Below are positions 7,231 through 14,253 of a DNA stretch of 15,218 bases, in pieces. Position numbers and translations under genes: made by a program. Every line of letters begins with the position of its first letter. Position 1 is the first letter of the stretch. The notes beneath the pieces are model-generated. The model was not told the origin of the DNA. It searched no databases and was given only the letters and a program-made list of their open reading frames with translations. This DNA is from WS-9 sp036274595 (GTDB lineage Bacteria; Eisenbacteria; RBG-16-71-46; SZUA-252). The DNA lies in the NCBI GenBank assembly GCA_036274595.1, contig DASUFL010000031.1, positions 1 to 15,218 on the forward strand, written 5' to 3'.

Positions 7231-10200
7231 TTACCGGACCACCGCGATCTTGCGGCGTATGACGTTCACGGTTTCGCCCGTTCCCTGGGCCTCGATGAAG
7301 GCGACGTAGCCTCCGCTCGATACGAACTCACCCTTGCCGTTCTTTCCGTCCCATACCCACTCGTTGAGCCCCTGCTTGCCCCCCTGCGCGTCCTTGGCGA
7401 AGACCTCGCGGCGAACGAGCGAGCCCGTGGTCGTGTAGATGCGAACCGTGACGTTCGCCATGTCGGTCAGCTTGTAGGCGATCGTGGTGCCCTCGCTGCC
7501 GGCGTGGAACGGGTTCGGATAGTTGGTGACGAAGCCGCCGCCGGCGGTCGGGTCGACGAACGCGACCTCGAGATCGAGGTCCTGCGACAGCGCGCCCGAC
7601 GTGGCGTGGATCATGTCGTGCTCGGGATTGCGCGGGCTCAGGAAGTCGGCCCGCTGGTTGCCGCTCGCGTCCGTGAGGCTGTCCATCGGGCTGATCGTTC
7701 CGGTGCCCGAAAGGAGCGCGAACGTGACGAGCTGGTCCGGAACGCCGTTCTCGTAGGCGTCCACCACCCGCGCGTTGAGCGTCGCGTGCTTGTTCCCGCC
7801 GACCCAGCTCGGGTTCGACGTGAGCCGGATGATGCTCGGCAGCCCGGGGACGATGGTGATCGGGTTCGACGTCGCCGGCGCGTTTCCGGCGTCGTCACGA
7901 GCGATCAGGATGATCGGCTCGGAGAACGTGTAGGTCTCGCTCAGGATCCGCTGCCCCTGGAGGAGCTGGAACTGGGTCGTGAGGAGCGTGCCTCGGCCGG
8001 GGCTCTGGTCGCCCGCGTTCTTCACCTCGATCGTGACGAAGGAGTTGATCTCCTGGATCACGCTGCCCGCATCGTTCGTCACCTTCACCGTGAGCGTGAA
8101 GGGATCGCCGGCGCGCGCCGACGACGGGCTGACGGACGCCTCGAGATGGAAGCCGCTCGAGATCGCCCGCACCTGGGTCGTGCTCGAGGTCTTGGATGGG
8201 CTGGTGACGTCGGAGGCGGTGATCTGCTGGAAGCCTCCGGTCGAGAGCCGCATGGAGAGATCCACGGTCCCGTTCACCATCGGCGCATCCGCCGGGAGCT
8301 GCGCCCCCGGGTCGTTCGACGTGATGTGGACCACGTCCGTCGGACCGGTGATGGGGTTGTACCAGGCGTCCGTGGCCATGACGGTGACCGTGAACGCGTA
8401 GTTGATCGACTGATCCGTCGCGGTGCCGGTGCGGCCGCTCGCCGTGCCCGGAGCCGGCGACTCGCCGGGCGCCAGGATCAGAAGCTTCGCGAACGCTCCG
8501 CCGACGATCGTGACCGGGCTCGACGTGTCGGTGAGGATCGACGAGTTGTCGTTGTCCGACGCCGTGATCGTCTGCTGGCCGCTCTTGTGGAGCCGCACCT
8601 GGATCAGGCACTGGCCGTTGTTGAGCACCGTGTCCGCCGGCATCCAGGCGAACGCATCGGTGGACGTCAGGTGAACGCTGTCGTTGATGCCCGGAACCAG
8701 GTTCCAGTACTGGTCGACGGCGCGCACCGTGATCGTGAACGGATTGCCGGCCGACTGCGTGGTCGGCGTCCCCGTCCTGCCCGTCGCCGTGCCGCCCGCC
8801 GCGCTCTCACCCGGCATGAGAACCTGGAGCCCGGCGAACGGGCCCGGGCTCACGACGAACGTGTTGCTCGTTCCCGTCTTCGGCGGGGCGGAGTAGTCGG
8901 CGCAGGTGAGCGCGACCGCGCCGCCGGCGCCCTTGAAGACCACGTTGCCGGTCCAGGTGCCGGCCGAGAACGTGACCTGGCTCGGGGTGATGCTGCCCGT
9001 TCCGGTATTCGACGTGAGGATCGCGTCCGCGGCGTAGGTCGGCACCGTATTGCCGCCCGAGTCCACCGCGCGGATCGTGACCGAGGTCGGCACGCCGGCC
9101 GTGATCGGGCCGGTGATCGTGTTGAACGCGAAGTGGTGCGTGCCCGCGGGGATCACCGAGATCGGGGGGCTCGTTCCCGACGTGAGCCCGCCCGCGCTCG
9201 CCGAGACGGTCTGGGTGCCGACCGTGTTCAGCGTGACCTGGAACGAACGGTAGCCTCCCGACGGCGAGCCCTGCGTCACGAGTGCTCCCGACGCGGGATT
9301 GGACGTGAAGCCGCCCGTAGCGGAGATCGTGACGGTATTCGTGCTGGGCACCGGGTTCCAGTAGGCGTCCGTTCCGAACACACCCACCGTGAACGCCGTG
9401 CCGACCCCCTGGGTCGCGGGCGAGCCCGTGTACCCGGAGACGCTGCCCGGAAGCGGCGTCAGCCCCGGCACGATCACCTGCAAGCGCGAGAGGGCGCCAG
9501 GATGGACGATGAACGGATCGCTCGTCCCCTTCTTCAAGGGATTGGACGCGAGGTACGCCTCCATGTTGGCGTTCCCGCGGTTGATGCTCGTCTCGTCCGC
9601 GCGGTAGAGCGTCACGTTTCCGCTCCACACGCCGTTCGTCATCGTGACGGTCTCGGGAGAAACGCGCCCCTCGCCGAAGCTCGTCACCTCGCGAAGGCTG
9701 ACCGGTCCGTTGTAGGCGGTGACCGTATTGTTGTTGGGGTCTTTCGCCGTGACCGTCGTCGCTTCCGCCACGCCCGCGTACTTGTGCTTCTGAGAGATCG
9801 TGGGGAAGTCGAAGTGATCGAGGACCTGGCAGAGCACAGCCGCCGAGTTGCCGTCCGGGATCGTGTTGTCGGTCTGGTCGTGAGCCTGGACGGTGAACGT
9901 GCCGGCCGCGTTGAACGTGACCGATACCGTCATCTGTCCATTGGTCAGCTGCTGCGGCGCCGGCAGCGTGGCCGTCGCGTTGGTCGACGTGATCTGGATC
10001 GAGTTGCTGACCGTGGTGACCGTGTTCCAGGTGTTGTCACAGGCGCGGATCGTGACCGTGAACGGGATCCCCGTAACCTGCCCACGGGCGGTTCCCGTCT
10101 TGCCGCTCCCCGTACCGGGCGCGGCGGTTTCGCCGGGCATCAATACTTGGAGTCGTGTGTACGGACCTGCCATGGCCGCCTTCGGAAAAGCAGCCCCCAT

Positions 10201-10251
10201 GAGGAGCGCGAGCCCGACTGCGAGCCACGCTGCCGGATGTCCCTGGCGCAC
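7231..10251 (-). CDS. Secreted multi-Ig-domain protein with NYPNPF/FlgD-like C-terminal domain
   Basis: A 1006-residue surface or secreted protein. I place the start at the GTG at 10251, not at upstream codons, because GGAGGTGA lies 4 nt upstream and the product then begins with a good signal peptide (core AAWLAVGLALLMGAAF, cut after AMA). Eight beta-sandwich modules follow at about 33-140, 147-255, 256-369, 372-472, 474-587, 589-697, 701-803 and 807-900. The last resembles the bacterial Ig-like (invasin-type, Big_1) fold. Residues about 908-1006 are a FlgD/type-A-sorting-like domain: NYPNPFHAGSEGTTIAYKL, then WVWDGKNGKGEFVSSGGYV. Such ends are used as type IX cargo signals in Bacteroidetes. 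The next gene encodes a PorV-like barrel, so cargo and carrier may be paired. The likely role is adhesion or a surface stalk. No catalytic motif is visible. It is probably the first gene of the operon. Confidence 0.85.
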   Translation of the reverse strand: MRQGHPAAWLAVGLALLMGAAFPKAAMAGPYTRLQVLMPGETAAPGTGSGKTGTARGQVTGIPFTVTIRACDNTWNTVTTVSNSIQITSTNATATLPAPQQLTNGQMTVSVTFNAAGTFTVQAHDQTDNTIPDGNSAAVLCQVLDHFDFPTISQKHKYAGVAEATTVTAKDPNNNTVTAYNGPVSLREVTSFGEGRVSPETVTMTNGVWSGNVTLYRADETSINRGNANMEAYLASNPLKKGTSDPFIVHPGALSRLQVIVPGLTPLPGSVSGYTGSPATQGVGTAFTVGVFGTDAYWNPVPSTNTVTISATGGFTSNPASGALVTQGSPSGGYRSFQVTLNTVGTQTVSASAGGLTSGTSPPISVIPAGTHHFAFNTITGPITAGVPTSVTIRAVDSGGNTVPTYAADAILTSNTGTGSITPSQVTFSAGTWTGNVVFKGAGGAVALTCADYSAPPKTGTSNTFVVSPGPFAGLQVLMPGESAAGGTATGRTGTPTTQSAGNPFTITVRAVDQYWNLVPGINDSVHLTSTDAFAWMPADTVLNNGQCLIQVRLHKSGQQTITASDNDNSSILTDTSSPVTIVGGAFAKLLILAPGESPAPGTASGRTGTATDQSINYAFTVTVMATDAWYNPITGPTDVVHITSNDPGAQLPADAPMVNGTVDLSMRLSTGGFQQITASDVTSPSKTSSTTQVRAISSGFHLEASVSPSSARAGDPFTLTVKVTNDAGSVIQEINSFVTIEVKNAGDQSPGRGTLLTTQFQLLQGQRILSETYTFSEPIILIARDDAGNAPATSNPITIVPGLPSIIRLTSNPSWVGGNKHATLNARVVDAYENGVPDQLVTFALLSGTGTISPMDSLTDASGNQRADFLSPRNPEHDMIHATSGALSQDLDLEVAFVDPTAGGGFVTNYPNPFHAGSEGTTIAYKLTDMANVTVRIYTTTGSLVRREVFAKDAQGGKQGLNEWVWDGKNGKGEFVSSGGYVAFIEAQGTGETVNVIRRKIAVVR
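8161..10155 (-). repeat. Tandem Ig-like modules with a repeated LxxLxPGE...GxTGT loop
   Basis: Four modules of the large Ig protein (residues about 33-140, 256-369, 474-587, 589-697) open with the same signature: LQVLMPGETAAPGTGSGKTG, LQVIVPGLTPLPGSVSGYTG, LQVLMPGESAAGGTATGRTG and LLILAPGESPAPGTASGRTG. Each continues with an FTVTxxAxDxxWN strand. Modules two and four (147-255 and 372-472) form a second type sharing a VxPETV/ITPSQVTF strand and a GxWxGNV motif. The order is therefore A-B-A-B-A-A. Copies are diverged at the DNA level, so this is an old domain duplication rather than a recent tandem expansion. Confidence 0.8.
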
Positions 10252-10329
10252 GGCGTCACCTCCGCTATGACTGTTTCGAACAAAGAAAGGTCGAGGCGTC
10301 CCGGTTCTCACCGTTCGGCCTCGGGTGTC

Positions 10330-10348
10330 AGCGTCCTGGGCGGACGCT
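10330..10348. repeat. 7-bp stem-loop upstream of the operon
   Basis: AGCGTCC (10330-10336) and GGACGCT (10342-10348) form a perfect 7-bp stem with the 5-nt loop TGGGC. It lies about 80 bases upstream of the GTG of the Ig-array gene, so it may be in that transcript's leader. GGCGTC (10295-10300) and GACGCC (10353-10358) could form an outer stem around it. There is no following T-run. A leader structure or operator is possible, but chance in GC-rich DNA cannot be excluded. Confidence 0.3.
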
Positions 10349-10489
10349 TCCCGACGCCCCACTACCTTGCAGGCGCTATGCCGGGAGGCCGGGCCGAGCC
10401 ACCGAATGCGCGCGGAGTGAGGCGACTCGGTTGGAGCACAAGGAGATGGGCCGCGTTCGCGGAATGCATGGAGCGTGGCTCGGAAGCGC

Positions 10490-10541
10490 CATCGCGCGTG
10501 GAAGCCGCCCTTGTGGCTCGATCGAGCCACGGCGCGCGATG
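10490..10541. repeat. Inverted repeat enclosing the palindrome
   Basis: CATCGCGCG at 10490-10498 is repeated in exact inverted form as CGCGCGATG at 10533-10541. The 18-bp palindrome sits between the arms, off centre. A further GCGCC (10486-10490) / GGCGC (10545-10549) pair flanks this with a small offset. Together they could form a branched or bulged stem in RNA or a cruciform in DNA. GC-rich sequence makes such pairs easier to find by chance. Confidence 0.35.
10513..10530. promoter_or_regulatory. Perfect 18-bp palindrome, possible operator
   Basis: GTGGCTCGATCGAGCCAC is its own reverse complement over all 18 bases. It lies in the gene-free region between two divergent genes, about 260 bases from the minus-strand start and 215 from the plus-strand start. 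A half-site copy (GTGGCTCG) occurs at 10475-10482. A dimeric regulator binding site is the simplest reading; in RNA it could also fold as a hairpin with a short loop. No T-run follows on either strand, so it is unlikely to be an intrinsic terminator. Confidence 0.5.
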
Positions 10542-10744
10542 CGAGGCGCCCGTCCCGCCGACCGGGGAACTTGCAGAACGCCACTCGCCCGAGCTCGAAC
10601 GGGTGCGGATCGCGCGCCGGTTCCGGGCGGCGCGCGACGCGAAAACGCGCCTGACGGACGCCTCTTTCGCCGCGCCCGCCGGCACGGTAGAGTCATGGGT
10701 CAGGGGGCGATTCGACCGTCGCGTCGCGGCGCCTCCGACCAACG

Positions 10745-11767
10745 ATGAGATCCCACGAGAGACCACGACAGATCCTGCTGACCGGCGCCACCGGCACCGT
10801 GGGCCGCACGCTCCTGCCCGCCCTCGCGGGGCTGGGCGCGCCCGTGCGGGCGCTCGCGCATCGCGCGGAGCCGTCGCCCGCGGCGACGAGGCTCGCCGAG
10901 TTCCGCCCGGGCGACCTCGAGCATCCCGCCAGCATCCGCGGCCTCGCCGAAGGATGCGACATCGTCGTTCACGCGGCGCGGCGAGCGGGCTTCATGGTGC
11001 TCGACCGCGAGCGCCAGCGGCGCATCATGATCGGCGGCACCGAGGCGATGCTCCGCGAAGCGCGGAGCGCCGGCGCCTCGACCTTCATCCTCATCGGATA
11101 CACGGGAACGGTGCAGGAGCGCGGGCCATGGACGGGGCCCGTGGACGAGGAGACGCCTCCCGAAGGCGAGTACGAATCGGAGTCGGTCCGCATCCAGGTC
11201 GAGGCTGAGGCCATGGTGCTCGAGGAGAACCGGGCGGGCTCGTTCCGGGCGATGGTCGTGAGTCCCGGCGTGCTCGCGTCGCCTCGCGTGCCGACCGCGC
11301 TCGGCGAGCTCATCGGCGCGTTCCTGCGTCGCGAGCTCCCGTACCGGCTCCTCGACGACGTGTGGATCGCGGTGAGCGAAGGGAGCGACGTGGCGCGATG
11401 CGTCGCGGCGGCCGTGACGCAGGGCCACGGCGGCCGGCGCTACTTCGCCACGGGGGAGTGCCTGACCCTCGGGAACATCTACGAACGCATGTCGCGGCTC
11501 ACGGGAGTGCCTGCGCCGCGCCGGCGCATCCCGGATCTCCTCCTCGAGGAGCTGGGGCATCTCGTGCCGGTCCTGCCGCCCCACTCGTTCCTGCGCCAGA
11601 TCGTGCTCCCGCGCGAGCTGGTGCTCCACCTGGCCCGCCTCGCTCCGCTCACGAATGCGCGCACCCGGACGGAGCTCGGCTTCACGCCGACTCCGCTCGA
11701 CGAGCTGATCCTTGGATTTGCGCGGACGGAGGGAGTGCTACCGCGCACGGCCGGCGCCGCCGGCTGA
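10745..11767 (+). CDS. Atypical SDR / NmrA-like NAD(P)-binding protein
   Basis: A 340-residue protein of the extended/atypical short-chain dehydrogenase group. The N-terminal Rossmann dinucleotide motif is clear (ILLTGATGTVG, residues 10-20; pattern GxxGxxG), followed by VRALAHR (34-40), a pattern seen in NADP-preferring members, and DIVVHAA at 72-78. The substrate-side region shows VVSPGVL at 171-177 and the FATGECLTLGNIYERMSRLT segment typical of NAD-dependent epimerase-like proteins. The catalytic Tyr-x3-Lys is not found: the aligned place, before VEAEAMV, reads SVRIQ (147-151). It may bind NAD(P) without classic SDR chemistry, or use another mechanism. The ATG at 10745 has no obvious ribosome binding site, so a leaderless or weakly translated message is possible. 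The 3' end overlaps the convergent kinase gene by 30 bp. The substrate is unknown. Confidence 0.85.
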   Translation: MRSHERPRQILLTGATGTVGRTLLPALAGLGAPVRALAHRAEPSPAATRLAEFRPGDLEHPASIRGLAEGCDIVVHAARRAGFMVLDRERQRRIMIGGTEAMLREARSAGASTFILIGYTGTVQERGPWTGPVDEETPPEGEYESESVRIQVEAEAMVLEENRAGSFRAMVVSPGVLASPRVPTALGELIGAFLRRELPYRLLDDVWIAVSEGSDVARCVAAAVTQGHGGRRYFATGECLTLGNIYERMSRLTGVPAPRRRIPDLLLEELGHLVPVLPPHSFLRQIVLPRELVLHLARLAPLTNARTRTELGFTPTPLDELILGFARTEGVLPRTAGAAG

Positions 11768-14170
11768 CCGGGCGGGCGCGGCGTCCAGCGCGCTCCGGAC
11801 GCGCCGCGCCAGCGCGATGGGCGTGTAGGGCTTCTCCAGGTAGTCGACGGGGCGCCCGTCCTTGTCGACCATCGGCTCGGGATCGCGCACGTAGCCCGAG
11901 ACGAAGAGGATCGGCATCCCTGGGAGGAGCCGCTCCACCTTGCGGGCCAGCTCGCGCCCTCCCACCTCGGGCATCACGACGTCCGTGACGAGGATGTCCA
12001 TCTCGCCCGATTCCGCTTCGAGGATCTGGAGCGCTTCGTCCGCGTTGGACGCGGCGAAGACGCGATAGCCAAGCTCGGTCAGTGACTCCCGCGCGAGCGT
12101 GAGGAGGCTCGCGTTGTCCTCGACCAGGAGCACGCGCTCGTGGCCGACCGGGAGCGCGTCCGACGCCGGCTTGGCGGCGCGTCGCGTCGTGGGCGCGCCG
12201 GTCGACTCGGGCAGGAGCACCTCGAAGGTCGAGCCCCGTCCCTCCACGCTCGTGGCCCGGATGTTCCCGCGATGCTGGCGAACGATGCCATAGACGGTGG
12301 CCAGGCCGAGGCCCGTGCCGCGTCCCGGCTCCTTGGTCGTGAAAAAGGGCTCGAAGATGCGCTCGAGGACGGTCGGCGCGATCCCGGAGCCGGTGTCGCT
12401 GACGCGGATTCGCACACACGCCCCCTCCGCCATCTCCGCGAGCGACGCTTCCTCCTCGCTCAGGACGACGCGATCGGTCCGGATCGCGATCGAGCCGCCT
12501 TCGGGCATGGCGTCGCGAGCGTTCACCGCGAGATTCACGATCACCTGCTCGAGCTGGACCGGATCCGCGCGCACCGGCCCGAGTCCGTCCGCCAGGTCGA
12601 GTCCGAACTCGAGGTTCTCGCCGACCAGGCGGCGGAGCATCGGCTCGACGCCGCGAATGGTCGCGTTCACGTCCACGGAGATGAGCTGCGTCGGCGTCCG
12701 CCGGCTGAACGCGAGGAGCTGGCGCGTGAGTCCCGCGGCCCGCTCGCCCCCTTTCTTGATCTCCTCGAGCGCGGGGCGATGCGGGTCCGTCGCTCCAAGC
12801 CGCGCGAGGAGCAGATCGGCGTAGCCGAGGACCGCGGTCAGGATGTTGTTGAAGTCATGGGCCACGCCGCCCGCGAGCTGTCCCACCGCTTCCATCTTCT
12901 GTGCGTGGCGGAACCGCTCCTCGAGATGCACGCGCTCGGTGACGTCGGTCTCGATGCCGTCGATCGTGAGGAGGCCGTCCTCCTCGATGCGCGCCGTGAG
13001 CCGGGACCGGTGCCACCGCCAGATCCCGCGCGATGTCTCGTAGCGCACCTCGATCATCACGGGCTTGAGGCGGAGGAGCTGCGCCATCGCCGGCTCGACG
13101 ACGTTCTTGAGATCGTCGGGATGGACGCGCCGCATCCAGAAGGTGGGGTCGCGCTCCATCTCGCCCGCCGACACGCCGTAGAGCGCCTCGGCCCCGCCCG
13201 AGATGTAGTCGTAGCGGAGGAGCTTCCCGTCCGGTCCGACCCGGACCGTGAACAGGGCCGAATCCAGGTTCCGCGCGATCGTAGCCTCGCGCTCCATCGC
13301 GAGCTCGCGCTGCGCCTGCGCGCGCTCCCGGTCGGTGACGTCGCGGAAGCTCCAGACGCGCCCCACGATCTCCCCGGCGATCTTTTGGGGAAGGGAATAG
13401 CGCTCGAAGACACGCCCGTCCCGGAAGCGGAGGGTGTCGAAGCTCTCCGCGTCGGGCGCGGCGTAGAGCATCCGCACCTTGGAGAGGAAGAGCTCCGGCT
13501 CCTCGAGCTGGGAGAGCACCGACGCGAGCGCCCGGTCGTCGTTCCGCGCCGCGAGGACGCTCTCCGGGATACCCCACATGCGCGCGAAACGCTCGTTGAA
13601 CCGTACGATCCGCCCCTCGCGGTCCACGACGAGGAGCCCGTCCGCGGTGGATTCGAGGGCCGCCTCGAGGAGCGAAATGGCGTGCCGGTGCTCCGACTCC
13701 ACGCGGTGCCGTTCGGTGATGTCGCGGATGATCCCGAATCCTTCGAGGAAGCGGCCCTGCTTGTCGAGGATGGGATGCGTCGTCACGAGCACGCGAAGCT
13801 CGCGATTCTGCGCATTCCGAAGGGTGGCCTCGAACTGGACCGCCTCCCCGGCCTGGCCGCGAAGGAACGCGTCCAGCGCGATGGCCTGGGATTCCGGCGG
13901 AACGAACTCGCCGAACGGTCGTCCGACCACGCTCGATGCTGGGATCCCGAGCATGTCGGCCATGGCTTGGTTGATGTCGAGCGTCTTGCCCTCGGCATCG
14001 GCGCGCCAGAAGCCTTCGGGGGAGTTGACGACGAGGGTGCGAAGACGGTCGGATTCGCCGGACTCGCGGGCACGAAAAGCCCGCTCGGCGGCGCGGAGGC
14101 GAAGCGCGAGCCACGCGGCCGTGGCCAGGAACAGCGTCGTCAGGACGACGAGGAGCGCTACGGCGGTCAC
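11738..14170 (-). CDS. Hybrid sensor histidine kinase (TM, three PAS, HisKA, HATPase, receiver)
   Basis: An 810-residue membrane-anchored hybrid kinase. Residues 3-23 form a single membrane helix with no sizeable periplasmic part, so sensing is probably intracellular. PAS domains lie at about 42-155 (ending IIRDITERHR), 165-285 (ending SFRDVTDRER) and 305-418 (PAS_3 type with FWMRRVHPDD and WRWHRSR, ending ETDVTERV). HisKA has the phosphorylated His439 in GGVAHDFNNIL. The ATPase has the N box NLAVNARDAM (546-555), G1 DTGSGI (592-597), F box FEPFFTTK and G2 GRGTGLGLA (617-625). The C-terminal receiver (about 678-795) has Asp685, phospho-acceptor Asp730 in VTDVVMP, Ser758 and Lys780, so all key residues are present. 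GTG start at 14170 follows GAGGTCA. No DNA-binding domain and no partner regulator gene are in the window. The OmpA-type gene lies 83 nt upstream on the same strand. The signal is unknown. Confidence 0.95.
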   Translation of the reverse strand: MTAVALLVVLTTLFLATAAWLALRLRAAERAFRARESGESDRLRTLVVNSPEGFWRADAEGKTLDINQAMADMLGIPASSVVGRPFGEFVPPESQAIALDAFLRGQAGEAVQFEATLRNAQNRELRVLVTTHPILDKQGRFLEGFGIIRDITERHRVESEHRHAISLLEAALESTADGLLVVDREGRIVRFNERFARMWGIPESVLAARNDDRALASVLSQLEEPELFLSKVRMLYAAPDAESFDTLRFRDGRVFERYSLPQKIAGEIVGRVWSFRDVTDRERAQAQRELAMEREATIARNLDSALFTVRVGPDGKLLRYDYISGGAEALYGVSAGEMERDPTFWMRRVHPDDLKNVVEPAMAQLLRLKPVMIEVRYETSRGIWRWHRSRLTARIEEDGLLTIDGIETDVTERVHLEERFRHAQKMEAVGQLAGGVAHDFNNILTAVLGYADLLLARLGATDPHRPALEEIKKGGERAAGLTRQLLAFSRRTPTQLISVDVNATIRGVEPMLRRLVGENLEFGLDLADGLGPVRADPVQLEQVIVNLAVNARDAMPEGGSIAIRTDRVVLSEEEASLAEMAEGACVRIRVSDTGSGIAPTVLERIFEPFFTTKEPGRGTGLGLATVYGIVRQHRGNIRATSVEGRGSTFEVLLPESTGAPTTRRAAKPASDALPVGHERVLLVEDNASLLTLARESLTELGYRVFAASNADEALQILEAESGEMDILVTDVVMPEVGGRELARKVERLLPGMPILFVSGYVRDPEPMVDKDGRPVDYLEKPYTPIALARRVRSALDAAPARSAGGAGRAR

Positions 14171-14192
14171 CGTGACCTCACACGTGCGGAGG

Positions 14193-14206
14193 GGGGGCGA
14201 GCCCCC
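14193..14206. terminator. Short GC hairpin between the OmpA-type gene and the kinase gene
   Basis: GGGGGC GA GCCCCC on the plus strand is a perfect inverted repeat, realistically a 5-bp G:C stem with the loop CGAG. It sits about 50 bases after the stop of the OmpA-type gene and about 22 bases before the kinase start. There is no T-run on the minus strand after it, so it is at best a weak terminator or attenuator in the kinase leader. Confidence 0.25.
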
Positions 14207-14253
14207 GGTGCCAGCCTACTCCGTCTGCAGCGTAGCGCGTCCTGACCCTGGGC

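Larger units (their letters stand above)
10252..10744. other. Divergent intergenic region, no gene seen
   Basis: About 490 bases separate the start of the minus-strand operon (10251) from the start of the plus-strand SDR-like gene (10745). Frames that cross it (for example the in-frame minus extension to 10584) give Arg/Ser/Pro-rich sequence without a ribosome site or recognisable domain, so I treat it as non-coding. It should hold the promoters for both directions. I could not find a convincing sigma-70 pair. TAGAGT at 10688-10693 is a weak -10 candidate for the plus gene, with only TTTCGC at the -35 position. Structured elements within it are listed separately. Confidence 0.6.

Noticed and set aside
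10252..10584. In-frame N-terminal extension of the Ig-array gene up to an ATG at 10584
   Set aside because: The extra 111 residues are Arg/Ser/Pro-rich with no signal peptide. The GTG at 10251 has GGAGGTGA upstream and starts a clean signal peptide.
10431..10748. 105-codon plus-strand frame in the intergenic region
   Set aside because: It is Arg-rich with no recognisable motif, overlaps the palindrome and the SDR start, and has no clear ribosome binding site.
6022..11208. 1728-codon open frame on the plus strand
   Set aside because: It is antisense to the PorV-like and Ig-array genes and then runs through the intergenic region and out of frame through the SDR-like gene. Composition is Arg-rich and no domain or signal is visible.
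14193..14213. Possible sigma-54 promoter (TGGCAC) upstream of the kinase
   Set aside because: TGGCAC is present on the minus strand at 14213-14208, but the required TTGC element is absent at the right spacing.
12140..14245. 701-codon plus-strand frame opposite the histidine kinase
   Set aside because: It lies antisense to a gene with every kinase motif intact; the product is Arg/Glu/Leu-rich without domains.
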